DNA from: CAZWFW01 sp964633445
GTDB taxonomy: Archaea; Undinarchaeota; CAZWFW01
DNA length: 23,307 nucleotides
Assembly: GCA_964633445.1 (NCBI GenBank)
Contig: CAZWFW010000011.1
Coordinates: forward strand, 1 to 23,307
Direction of reading: 5' to 3'
Both the position numbers and the translations under genes were made by a program. Shown here piece by piece: positions 1 to 7,293 of this stretch; position 1 is the first letter of the stretch; each line of letters opens with the position of its first letter. The notes beneath the pieces are model-generated. The model saw only the letters and a list, made by a program, of their open reading frames with translations, was not told where the DNA came from and did no database searches.

Positions 1-1
1 G

Positions 2-100
2 TTCCTCGCCTATATGGTGAGGAACGGGGGTGCTGTGAACCACCCCTTAACCGTGCCTATGTGCATGGAAGCCATCGGTCATAGACCGATGGTAGTTCAC
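2..100 (+). pseudogene. Possible 3' fragment of a first tnpB (frame 2)
   Basis: Frame 2 is open from the window edge and reads like a protein tail (NGGAVNHPLTVP near its start), similar to the C-terminal tails I recall for archaeal TnpB proteins of IS200/IS605-type elements. It runs through a hairpin that resembles the right end of such an element (68-100). No catalytic TnpB motif is visible because the upstream part lies outside the window. The assignment rests on the right-end-like hairpin and on the clear TnpB remnant immediately downstream. It could be only non-coding element DNA. Confidence 0.4.
68..100 (+). mobile_element. Right-end-like hairpin of an IS200/IS605-type element (copy 1)
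   Basis: The segment has the form GAAGCC, perfect stem, GGTAGTTCAC. CCATCGGTC (72-80) pairs completely with GACCGATGG (84-92) around a 3-nt loop. The GAAGCC-hairpin-GG(A/T)AGT(T)CAC layout is repeated at 266-299. In TnpB elements a subterminal hairpin of this kind marks the right end and the 3' part of the guide (omega) RNA. The DNA directly after position 100 would be the guide-like flank. The hairpin is certain, and its assignment to an element end is an inference. Confidence 0.55.
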
Positions 101-108
101 TTGCAAGA

Positions 109-282
109 ATTGCGATACAAATCAATGCGGATGTTAATGGAGCTAAAAATATATTGAAACGAACCAAGGCTATAGCTCTGGCAGGTGCTTTGGTGGCTAA
201 GCCCGAAGGGGGCGGTTTGTTCTTACGACAAGCCACACTCCCAACACCTCTAATGGCTTCCAGTAGAAGCCCCCTGCGATAG
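109..282 (+). pseudogene. tnpB: TnpB C-terminal remnant
   Basis: Frame 1 encodes INADVNGAKNILKR followed by a tail ending at a TAG (280-282) inside the right-end hairpin. NADxNGAxNIL is the C-terminal RuvC-III signature of TnpB, the RNA-guided nuclease of IS200/IS605 and IS607 elements, and its Asp is a catalytic residue. The rest of the nuclease (RuvC-I, RuvC-II, zinc finger) is absent: upstream in the same frame there is a stop at 82-84 and a different sequence. This is therefore a decayed 3' stub without activity. About 30 nt separate it from the promoter of the pilus motor operon. Confidence 0.72.
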
Positions 283-299
283 CGAGAGGGAGGAGTCAC
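266..299 (+). mobile_element. Right end of an IS200/IS605-type element (copy 2)
   Basis: The segment reads GAAGCC, then an imperfect hairpin (CCCT-GC, loop GATA, GC-GAG-AGGG), then GAGGAGTCAC. It overlaps the stop codon of the tnpB remnant, which is usual for these elements, and has the same overall layout as 68-100. The following flank begins TTTGCAAG, almost the same as the TTGCAAG that follows copy 1. Confidence 0.6.
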
Positions 300-315
300 T
301 TTGCAAGTTCAAATC

Positions 316-324
316 TTAATAAGA
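316..324 (+). promoter_or_regulatory. TATA-like box of the motor operon
   Basis: TTAATAAGA lies 24 nt upstream of the ATG at 349. No Shine-Dalgarno-like sequence precedes that ATG, so the spacing fits a leaderless archaeal transcript. The same 9-mer stands 22 nt before the KaiC-family gene at 2458. Confidence 0.4.
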
Positions 325-348
325 TGTAGTTATAATAAAGTTTATGGC

Positions 349-2391
349 ATGCCTCTCAGGGTTAGAAAGATAACAATAAGGCTCGAGGCTGAAAAGAAAG
401 AGGCATACGAAAAAGAATCGCTCACTATTTACGGAAGAGCTACTTACGAAAATGGCGAGCGTGTCGAGTATGTGGGATTGGTAATAGATGATAAAAAATT
501 TGCTAGGGTTAAAACAGATGAGAATGGTTTCTTCAAGTTCGTGCTTAGCAATTTAGAAGTTGGTAGGCATACAATAAATGCTTATGCTGAGGATGCCTAT
601 GGAATAAGGGGTCATAGCAACACGTTAACAATAGAGGTTTTGCCAAGTTCTATGAAACCAGCTAAAATGCCAGAGGTAAGAGAACCTGTTGTTATAGCTC
701 ATGAAATAGTTCCTAAGCCAGTAATTACTCAGAAAGCACCACCAAAAATTCATGAGGTTAGATATGTTAGAGAGGCAAGACCAACTATGCAAATTGCTGA
801 GAGACCTATAACCATAGTTACAAAGGAGATAAAGATTGTGAGGGAAGAGGAGGAAGAGAGAAAGGAACCAATAATTCCTAAGAGTGTGGAAAGAGCGAAA
901 CCCGTTGAGATAGATTATACTAAGATAGATACAAAATACACGCTAGTGGAGGGATTTGCCTATGCTCACATTAAATGGGATCCGAAGGAGCACATGCTGA
1001 TTTATCATGTAATAGAACCAAAGCTTAGCGATGAGGAAAGGGAGATTCTGGAGGAAATTTCCAGGGCTATAGTGGAAGTTGCTGATATAGATCCGAATTT
1101 GATAAAAGATAAAAAAGAAGGTGAGTCGTATCTTGAGGAGAAGGCTAGAGAGGTTATTGCTGAGCTTGGTTTGGATCTCAGTGAGGAGCAACTCAAAAAA
1201 CTTATGTATTACATAAAAAGAAACTTCCTCGGCTTGGGAAGAATAGAGCCTCTGATGAGGGATAAGTATCTTGAGGATATAGCGTGTGATGGTGTTGGGA
1301 TACCTATCTATGTTTGTCACAAGCTTTACGGTTCAATAAAAACAAATATTGTATTTGAAGACTTAAAATCCCTAAGGGAATTTGTTATCAAGCTTGCGCA
1401 AAAATGCGGGCGTTACATAAGCTATGCCGAGCCTTTGCTTGACGGAACCCTACCAGATGGCTCCAGGGTTCAGGCAACGTTTTCTGAAGATGTTACAACA
1501 CGTGGGCCTACTTTTTCGATAAGGAAGTTTAGGGAGGAGCCAATGACACCTGTAGAGCTTATAGAACTAGGAACTGGTAGCCCAAGCATTTTTGCTTATC
1601 TCTGGTTTATTGTGGAGCATAAAAGTTCGATTCTGATTTGCGGTGGTACTGCCACAGGTAAAACCACACTTTTAAACGCGTTAAGCCTATTCATTCCTCC
1701 CGAAGATAAGATAATAACTATTGAGGATACTAGAGAACTAAACTTACCGCATGAGAACTGGATACCTGCGGTTGCAAGGGTTGGTTTCGGGCCTCCTACG
1801 GAGGAAGGCAGAAAATATGGAGAGGTAACTCTCTTTGACTTACTGAAGGAAAGTCTAAGGCAAAATCCTGATTATGTTGTTGTTGGGGAAATTCGCGGAA
1901 AGGAAGCTTATGTTTTGTTCCAAGGCATGGCGTCAGGTCATGCGAGTATGGGTACTATGCATGCTGAATCCTTAGAAACTGTAGTTGATAGGCTAACATC
2001 TCCGCCAATAAATCTAGCGATGTCTCTGCTGGGGTGCTTAGATGCTTTAATAGTTATGGTGCATGCAAGAACCAGAGGAAAGGCTGCAAGAAGAATAAAG
2101 GAGATAATTGAGATTAGCACGATAACACCAAAAGGGCCAAAGGTTAATAAGGTTTTTGTATGGTCTCCTCTAACGGATACCTTCTCTTTCCGAGGTAGAA
2201 GTGTTGTTCTAGAAAAACTTGCAGTATCATTGGGCATGCCTTTAGGGGAAATTGAGAAGGAGATTCAACGCAGAAGAAAAGTACTGGAGTGGATGGTCAG
2301 AAAGGGTATAAGAGATTTTAAGGAAGTTTCAAAAATAATTAGGATGTACTACAAATCTAGAAAAAAGGTTCTTGAAATGATTAAGTCTTAA
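349..2391 (+). CDS. Type IV pilus/secretion motor ATPase (GspE/ArlI/TadA family) with N-terminal Ig-like domain
   Basis: This 680-aa hexameric ATPase would power assembly of an archaeal type IV pilus-like filament from the cytoplasmic side. The C-terminal half has the family motifs: Walker A GGTATGKTT (about residues 431-439), Asp box TIEDTREL (about 457), Walker B DYVVVGEIRG (about 507) and His box GHASMGTMHAES (about 530). The N-domain typical of ArlI-type enzymes begins near residue 190. In front of it are a beta-rich segment resembling a bacterial Ig-like or carboxypeptidase-regulatory-like domain (about 5-98) and a Pro/Glu-rich linker (about 99-190). ArlI-type proteins are usually about 500-550 aa, so this extension is unusual. 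No signal peptide or membrane segment is seen. I chose the ATG at 349, which begins MPLRVRKI. An in-frame TTG at 301 would place the start in transposon DNA. The gene leads an operon with a KaiC-like gene and two T2SF proteins. Confidence 0.93.
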   Translation: MPLRVRKITIRLEAEKKEAYEKESLTIYGRATYENGERVEYVGLVIDDKKFARVKTDENGFFKFVLSNLEVGRHTINAYAEDAYGIRGHSNTLTIEVLPSSMKPAKMPEVREPVVIAHEIVPKPVITQKAPPKIHEVRYVREARPTMQIAERPITIVTKEIKIVREEEEERKEPIIPKSVERAKPVEIDYTKIDTKYTLVEGFAYAHIKWDPKEHMLIYHVIEPKLSDEEREILEEISRAIVEVADIDPNLIKDKKEGESYLEEKAREVIAELGLDLSEEQLKKLMYYIKRNFLGLGRIEPLMRDKYLEDIACDGVGIPIYVCHKLYGSIKTNIVFEDLKSLREFVIKLAQKCGRYISYAEPLLDGTLPDGSRVQATFSEDVTTRGPTFSIRKFREEPMTPVELIELGTGSPSIFAYLWFIVEHKSSILICGGTATGKTTLLNALSLFIPPEDKIITIEDTRELNLPHENWIPAVARVGFGPPTEEGRKYGEVTLFDLLKESLRQNPDYVVVGEIRGKEAYVLFQGMASGHASMGTMHAESLETVVDRLTSPPINLAMSLLGCLDALIVMVHARTRGKAARRIKEIIEISTITPKGPKVNKVFVWSPLTDTFSFRGRSVVLEKLAVSLGMPLGEIEKEIQRRRKVLEWMVRKGIRDFKEVSKIIRMYYKSRKKVLEMIKS

Positions 2392-2426
2392 TACTTTAAT
2401 CACCACTCCCCATTAGTCAAAGAACT

Positions 2427-2435
2427 TTAATAAGA
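2427..2435 (+). promoter_or_regulatory. TATA-like box before the KaiC-family gene
   Basis: TTAATAAGA is repeated exactly from 316-324 and ends 22 nt before the ATG at 2458, in a 66-nt gap with no obvious Shine-Dalgarno sequence. It suggests an internal promoter giving a leaderless transcript for the KaiC-T2SF part of the operon. Confidence 0.4.
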
Positions 2436-2457
2436 AATATTACAACTAAAGTTAGTT

Positions 2458-3168
2458 ATGGTGGAAATTGAAAGAGTTAAGACGGGGATTTTGGGACTTG
2501 ATGAACTTTTGAATGGGGGTATACCGAAAGGTAATTTGGTCTTAGTTTCAGGAACCTGCGGAACTGGCAAAACAACTTTTCTAGTTCAATACATTTATAA
2601 GGGTGTTGTTGAATATGGGGAGCCTGGGGTATTAGTTTCATTTGAGGAGTCTATAGAAAGCATAAAGAGGAATGCTTTAATTTTTGGCTGGGATTTGGAT
2701 GCTTTGGAGAATCAGGGGATGCTTTCCTGCATAAGATTGGATCCTTATCATTTTGAAGACATGATTGAAATGATAGAAACTGCTATAAGGAGTATTAATG
2801 CAAAGAGAGTAGCTATTGACTCTATTTCGGTTTTAGGTCTCTATGTTAAAGATGAGCATGATATCAGGAGAAAAATTTATGATTTGGGTGAGATGCTTAG
2901 AAGGATTGATGTAACTCCTTTAATTTCAACGGAAAGGCTTGTTGGCGCTAAGGAACTCAGTAGATTTGGAATTGAAGAATTCGTTGTGGATGGCGTCATA
3001 GTTTTATTCTATACGAAGACGGGTACGCAATTTTCGAGAAGTTTAACAATCTGGAAGATGCGTGGCACAGCCCATAGTGAGAAAATTCACCCATTTCAAA
3101 TTACTCCTCAGGGCATAGTAGTTTATCCGAGAGAAGAAATATTTGCAGAAGAGGAATTTAAATTGTAA
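2458..3168 (+). CDS. KaiC-family (RecA-fold) ATPase of the motor operon
   Basis: This single-domain KaiC/GvpD/RadA-like ATPase has 236 aa. It opens with the family signature TGILGLDELLNGGIPKGN, followed by Walker A GTCGTGKTTF (about residues 31-40), the KaiC-type SFEES segment with paired Glu (about 62), and Walker B RVAIDSIS (about 119). The C-terminal region KMRGTAHSEKIHPFQIT is shared with the KaiC-like genes at 9114-10519. It follows the motor ATPase and its TAATG stop-start overlaps the next gene, so translation is probably coupled. In archaella the KaiC-like ArlH binds the motor ATPase ArlI. A similar regulator or partner role is likely here, although unlike ArlH this protein keeps a canonical KaiC-like active site. 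The exact function is unknown. Confidence 0.88.
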   Translation: MVEIERVKTGILGLDELLNGGIPKGNLVLVSGTCGTGKTTFLVQYIYKGVVEYGEPGVLVSFEESIESIKRNALIFGWDLDALENQGMLSCIRLDPYHFEDMIEMIETAIRSINAKRVAIDSISVLGLYVKDEHDIRRKIYDLGEMLRRIDVTPLISTERLVGAKELSRFGIEEFVVDGVIVLFYTKTGTQFSRSLTIWKMRGTAHSEKIHPFQITPQGIVVYPREEIFAEEEFKL

Positions 3169-4061
3169 TGTTTTTTAAGAGGTTTAGAAGGGCTTATGAG
3201 AGAGTAGCTGTTAAGCTATTTGGAGATTTTGCTAGCTATCTTGAGACGCATTTTACCGATGTAAAGGAAAATATGAAAAAAGCAGACATGAAAATTATTT
3301 TTAAGGCATACCTCAGCGTAATTTTCTTAACGATTTTTATGGCATACTCTGTAATTTTTGCTTGCCTTTGTATCCTATTTTATGAGAAACATGGAGTAAC
3401 TATCTCAACATTCTCCGTACCATTTGCAGTAGCAAATTTAGTAGCATTACTCATATTCTTGGCTGGATATTATTATCCTCAGGCAAGGGTTAACGCTAAA
3501 AAAAGAAATATAGAAGCTATGCTACCATTTGCTCTTAATCACATGGCGGCAATTGCAAGCTCTGGAGTACCTCCCTACGTTATGTTCAGGCTTTTAAGCA
3601 ACTATGAGGAATATAAGGAGATTGCTGGAGAAGCAAAAAAGATTGTGAGGAGAATTGATTTGTTTGGGGTGGATTTAACGACTGCAATTTCCGAGATAGC
3701 TAAGAAAACACCATCGGATGATCTAAGAGAGGTTTTAGATGGCATGAAAGTCACTATTGAAGAGGGTGGTGACGTAAGGAAGTATTTGCAGGAATTGGCA
3801 AGGGAAAAACTTTTCGATTATAAGCTGAAAAGAGAAAGGTACTCAAGTGTGTTATCCACATATCTAAGCTTGTACTTATCTTTACTTGTAGTAGTTCCGC
3901 TGATCTTCGTGGCATTTTTATCTTTATTTGCTTTCTTACCTGGTGCAAGTATCGCTGGGCTAAGTGTGGAATTCATTTCTAATATCTTTATTTATTTAGT
4001 AGTGCCATTACTTAATACGGTTTTCATAATGTTCATATACATCTCCCAACCTAAACTGTAA
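3168..4061 (+). CDS. T2SF-domain membrane platform protein, TadB-like
   Basis: This 297-aa integral membrane protein of the type II secretion F family forms part of the inner-membrane platform that the motor ATPase turns. There are two hydrophobic segments near the N-terminus (about 43-72 and 82-102), a cytoplasmic helical T2SF domain with the characteristic LPFALNHMAAIASSGVPP (about 120-137), and two further hydrophobic segments (about 230-258 and 270-292). Archaeal ArlJ/PilC-type platform proteins usually carry two T2SF domains in one chain of about 500-570 aa. Here the two halves are separate genes, as in Tad systems. The start codon overlaps the stop of the KaiC-like gene. Confidence 0.88.
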   Translation: MFFKRFRRAYERVAVKLFGDFASYLETHFTDVKENMKKADMKIIFKAYLSVIFLTIFMAYSVIFACLCILFYEKHGVTISTFSVPFAVANLVALLIFLAGYYYPQARVNAKKRNIEAMLPFALNHMAAIASSGVPPYVMFRLLSNYEEYKEIAGEAKKIVRRIDLFGVDLTTAISEIAKKTPSDDLREVLDGMKVTIEEGGDVRKYLQELAREKLFDYKLKRERYSSVLSTYLSLYLSLLVVVPLIFVAFLSLFAFLPGASIAGLSVEFISNIFIYLVVPLLNTVFIMFIYISQPKL

Positions 4062-4062
4062 G

Positions 4063-4935
4063 ATGATTCCGAAAATATTTAAAAGGAAAAGAAGGAAAAA
4101 AATTTTGGATAAGGAAGAAAAGAGGAGAGAAGAGTTTAAAAATTCTGTTATTTTATCAACCTCTATAATAGCCATCTGCTTATTGCTTTTGGATTTTGCT
4201 TTAGTGGCAAGAGAGTCAAAATTGTTTATTATATTAGCAATTGCTGCAATTCTACTAGCTATTATACCAGTTTTTTTCTTTTATTTCAAAAGGCGAGTTG
4301 AAATTAAGGAAATTGAGATGCAATTTCCAAAATTTTTAAGGGATTTAGCTGAAGCAAAGAGGTCTGGCATGACATTACCTTTAGCGTTAAAAACAGTTTC
4401 TACGAATGACTACGGCCCATTAAGTAAGCATGTAAAAAAAATGAACACACAGCTTGAACTAGGATTCCCTTTCGATAAAGCTCTTGAGAGTATGGGAAAC
4501 AGAATAGGAAGCCCTCTTATTAAGAAATTATCTTCAGCAATAAACCAGGCGTATATGGCGGGTGGCGCTATTGAAGCAATCTTAGATGCTGTAGCTGCGA
4601 GTTCGTTTGAGGTCGAGAAGCTGAGGAAGGAAAGAGAGTCAATAGTTTACACTCAGATGGTGGAAGGTTACGTAATTTTCATTATTTTTATTGTTATAGT
4701 TGTAGTTCTTGTAAAATACACATTTCCCCTACTGCAAAGTACAATCGCAACAGAAGCTCTGGAGGTGAATGTTGCAGAGAGTATGCCAAGGATGTTTTCT
4801 CATATGCTTTTAATTCAAAGCATATTTGCTGGTATAGCGATTGGCGTCATGGCTGAAGGTAGTGTAAGAAGCGGATTAAAGCACTCTCTAATACTTCTCA
4901 CAATCTCTCTTGTAACAATAGCTATCATCTACTAA
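4063..4935 (+). CDS. T2SF-domain membrane platform protein, TadC-like
   Basis: This 290-aa protein is the second half of the platform. A very basic N-terminus (FKRKRRKKILDKEEKRREE) would be cytoplasmic. It is followed by two membrane segments (about 27-50 and 54-74), a T2SF domain containing FPKFLRDLAEAKRSGMTLP (about 89-107), a membrane segment near 200-222, and two more at the C-terminus. It starts one base after the stop of the TadB-like gene and is the last gene of the motor operon. It converges on ABCE1 with 29 nt between the stops. Together with the upstream gene it would form a TadB/TadC-like heteromer. Confidence 0.88.
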   Translation: MIPKIFKRKRRKKILDKEEKRREEFKNSVILSTSIIAICLLLLDFALVARESKLFIILAIAAILLAIIPVFFFYFKRRVEIKEIEMQFPKFLRDLAEAKRSGMTLPLALKTVSTNDYGPLSKHVKKMNTQLELGFPFDKALESMGNRIGSPLIKKLSSAINQAYMAGGAIEAILDAVAASSFEVEKLRKERESIVYTQMVEGYVIFIIFIVIVVVLVKYTFPLLQSTIATEALEVNVAESMPRMFSHMLLIQSIFAGIAIGVMAEGSVRSGLKHSLILLTISLVTIAIIY

Positions 4936-4964
4936 ACATTAACTTCGTTGCAAGAGTATTCAGT

Positions 4965-6695
4965 TTAAAGGTAATAGTACTCCCCTTTTTCCCTCTGCAA
5001 AGTATCAAGCCTGGATCCAGGTTTGTTAACCCTGGGTCTATTCGTCTCTTTATCCCTTCTGAATGTAATTCCAAGATCCCTAAGGAAGAGATTCATACCA
5101 TCACGCATATTGCAAATCTTCGCAATACCATGCCTATTAGGGGTGCCGGTGAATACCATCAGTCTATCTGAAATGTAGTCTATAAAGAGTAGATCGTGAT
5201 CAACAACGAATGCTGCCTTCTTACTCTCCTCGACAAAATCTTTAAGTATCTTAGCGAGCCTTATTCTTTGCTCGACATCGAGGTATGCTGATGGTTCATC
5301 AAGCAAATATACATCTGCCCTCTGCAGCAAACAAGCCGCAATAGCTACCCTCTGCAGCTCCCCTCCAGAAAGCTCCGTAAGCATTCTTTCATAAAGCTTT
5401 TCAACTTCAAGTTTCTTAATGAATAACTTGTCAGCAAAGTTGCTATCAATAGCGTTGAGCAAATCATAAACTAATACTTCCCTCTTCGCTTCGAGATACT
5501 GCGGTTTATACGAGATCCTAACTTTACCCTTAATGCTTCCTTTATCAGCCTTTATCTCGTTGGCTAGAATTCGCATAAATGTTGTTTTACCTATGGAATT
5601 TGGTCCGATAACCCCTACAATCTCGCCTTTCCTTATAAATCCAGCTTCTACCTCAAGTTTGAAGCTTTCAATCTTTTTCTTTATGCATGTAAACTCAAGC
5701 AAGACCTCAGCCTCTTTTATCCTGTCAACGGGTTTTGTATCAAATTTTATCGGTTCCCTAAATTTTACATTCTCAGCCTTTAGATAACCCTTCAGATACT
5801 CATTTATCGCATTTCTAACACTTTTTGGCTTGCAGAATATACCATATGCACCCGGCACACCATAAACTATGTGTATAATATCAGAAACGAAGTCTAGGAA
5901 TATTAAATCGTGTTCAACAACAACTATCGCTTTATCTTTTGCAAATTTTTTGAGAATTCTGGCAACCCTAAGTCTCTGCCTTATGTCGAGAAAGCTTGAG
6001 GGCTCGTCAAAAAATAAAAAATTTGCGTTTTTTAGTAAGCAAGCCGCAATAGCTACCCTCTGCAGCTCCCCTCCAGATAATTCATTTATTTCTTTATTCA
6101 GGCTCTCCTTAAGTTCGAGCTCCTCAGCGACCTCCTCGTAGTTATCCGATACCTTCGCGAGCAAATCCTTAACCTTACCTTTAAAAAATTTTGGAATTTG
6201 ATCAATATGTTGGGGTTTCATTGCAAATTTTATTTCATTTTTGGCAAGACTTTCGAGATAGTTCTGTACCTCTTTACCCCTAAGCTTTCTTGCAGCACTT
6301 TCCAGCGTATATTCCTTATCCTCTCCAAAATTTGGAACTAATTCCCCAATTAGAATGCGTAAAGCAGTTGTTTTTCCTATACCGTTCTGGCCTAGTATCC
6401 CGACAACAGTCTCCTGTTTTGGTACTGGTAAACCGAACAATTCAAATTTATTTTTACCATATCGAAATATGGGCTCCACAGGAACTTCTGGCAGGTTTAT
6501 TATTTTTATAGCATTAAAAGGGCACTTTTTTGCGCATATACCGCAACCTATACACGTTTCCTCAATTATTGATGGTCTACCATCTACAATCTTAACAGTT
6601 TCAATACCGCTTCTCACCCTAGGGCAAAAACGCTGACACTCATAATTACATTTTTTAGGCTGACATCTTGAGAAATCAATTACCGCAAGTCTCAT
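4965..6695 (-). CDS. abce1: ABCE1 (RLI), ribosome recycling ATPase
   Basis: This 576-aa twin-cassette ABC protein splits post-termination ribosomes with aRF1/Pelota and is nearly universal in archaea. The N-terminal iron-sulfur domain shows two cysteine clusters (CQPKKCNYECQRFCP and CIGCGICAKKCP, residues about 11-60). NBD1 has Walker A GQNGIGKTTA and signature LSGGELQRVAIAACLL. NBD2 has Walker A GPNSIGKTTF and an almost identical signature. The hinge motifs and C-terminus are complete. One detail is that NBD2 has Ser where I expect Gly (GPNGIGKTT), which still satisfies GxxxxGKT. It starts 3 nt after the zinc/KH gene stop, so the two form an operon. Confidence 0.97.
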   Translation of the reverse strand: MRLAVIDFSRCQPKKCNYECQRFCPRVRSGIETVKIVDGRPSIIEETCIGCGICAKKCPFNAIKIINLPEVPVEPIFRYGKNKFELFGLPVPKQETVVGILGQNGIGKTTALRILIGELVPNFGEDKEYTLESAARKLRGKEVQNYLESLAKNEIKFAMKPQHIDQIPKFFKGKVKDLLAKVSDNYEEVAEELELKESLNKEINELSGGELQRVAIAACLLKNANFLFFDEPSSFLDIRQRLRVARILKKFAKDKAIVVVEHDLIFLDFVSDIIHIVYGVPGAYGIFCKPKSVRNAINEYLKGYLKAENVKFREPIKFDTKPVDRIKEAEVLLEFTCIKKKIESFKLEVEAGFIRKGEIVGVIGPNSIGKTTFMRILANEIKADKGSIKGKVRISYKPQYLEAKREVLVYDLLNAIDSNFADKLFIKKLEVEKLYERMLTELSGGELQRVAIAACLLQRADVYLLDEPSAYLDVEQRIRLAKILKDFVEESKKAAFVVDHDLLFIDYISDRLMVFTGTPNRHGIAKICNMRDGMNLFLRDLGITFRRDKETNRPRVNKPGSRLDTLQREKGEYYYL

Positions 6696-6698
6696 AAA

Positions 6699-7202
6699 TC
6701 ACTCCAAAGCAACTTCCGTTGGTAGGGATGTTAGATTTTCAACCAAGTTCTTTATTTCGTTCGCATCAATGGAAAATTTCGATGCGTCTTTTTTTGATAT
6801 TCTAACCTTATATTTTTTTCCTTCGGGCGTATAAATAATGTTTATACCAAGCAATGGTACTGGAAAAAGAACATCCTGAAGAAACTCCCTTAAGGGTTCC
6901 TTGTACTCAACAACCCTTAATCTCCTATTGAACCTTCTTGTTAATTCTTTGACAACTACTCCATTCTTTCCAATAACTTTGCCAGCGTCACCTTTCTTTA
7001 CAATAACAATTATCTGATTCTCCATTTCAATAGCCCTTATAAAGGTCACGTTTTTCAAAGCTTTGAATTTCTTTGAAAGTGTGTAAAGGGCCTTTGAAAG
7101 CTTTACGTCTAACTGGCTAATCTTACCTTCCTTAAGCTTAGCTTCACATCCTGCGCAAAGTATATCGCTTTTTAGGCAAATTTCACATAATGGGGTCTCC
7201 AT
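6699..7202 (-). CDS. Zinc-finger and KH-domain RNA-binding protein (NusA-like)
   Basis: This 167-aa protein starts with a CxxC...CxxC zinc-binding knuckle (CEICLKSDILCAGC, residues 5-18). It is followed by a KH-type RNA-binding domain with the GxxG loop in GDAGKVIGKNGVVVKEL (about 72-88) and a second basic alpha/beta region. Proteins of this type are annotated in archaea as NusA-like or KH-domain transcription/translation factors. The coupling to ABCE1 (3-nt gap) points to ribosome or RNA work, but no precise function can be read from the sequence. The upstream region carries a 16-bp palindrome that may be an operator. Confidence 0.8.
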   Translation of the reverse strand: METPLCEICLKSDILCAGCEAKLKEGKISQLDVKLSKALYTLSKKFKALKNVTFIRAIEMENQIIVIVKKGDAGKVIGKNGVVVKELTRRFNRRLRVVEYKEPLREFLQDVLFPVPLLGINIIYTPEGKKYKVRISKKDASKFSIDANEIKNLVENLTSLPTEVALE

Positions 7203-7264
7203 TTTCTCTTTTTTTAATTTAATTTATGAAATATTTTTCGATGTGCTTACCTAGTATAACACAC

Positions 7265-7280
7265 TAGTAACGCGTTACTA
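7265..7280. promoter_or_regulatory. Perfect 16-bp palindrome, candidate operator
   Basis: TAGTAACGCGTTACTA is its own reverse complement. It lies 14 nt past the stop of the last pilin gene and 62 nt before the start of the KH gene, both on the minus strand. On that strand an AATTATTTAT TATA-like box (7281-7290) abuts it upstream, so the palindrome would sit between TATA box and transcription start. That is a usual position for archaeal repressor binding. A nearer TATA-like sequence (about 7227-7237) could also drive the KH gene. Confidence 0.55.
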
Positions 7281-7293
7281 ATAAATAATTTTG

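Noticed and set aside
57..299. 80-codon minus-strand open frame over the tnpB remnant
   Set aside because: It is antisense to the recognisable NADVNGAKNIL-encoding frame and has no protein-family character.
301..348. Upstream TTG start (301) for the motor ATPase, adding 16 residues
   Set aside because: It begins directly at the end of the transposon remnant and overlaps the TATA-like box at 316-324. The ATG at 349 has better spacing and a more sensible N-terminus.
943..1320. 125-codon minus-strand open frame inside the motor ATPase gene
   Set aside because: It lies wholly within a conserved coding region on the other strand and has a low-complexity sequence typical of antisense shadows.
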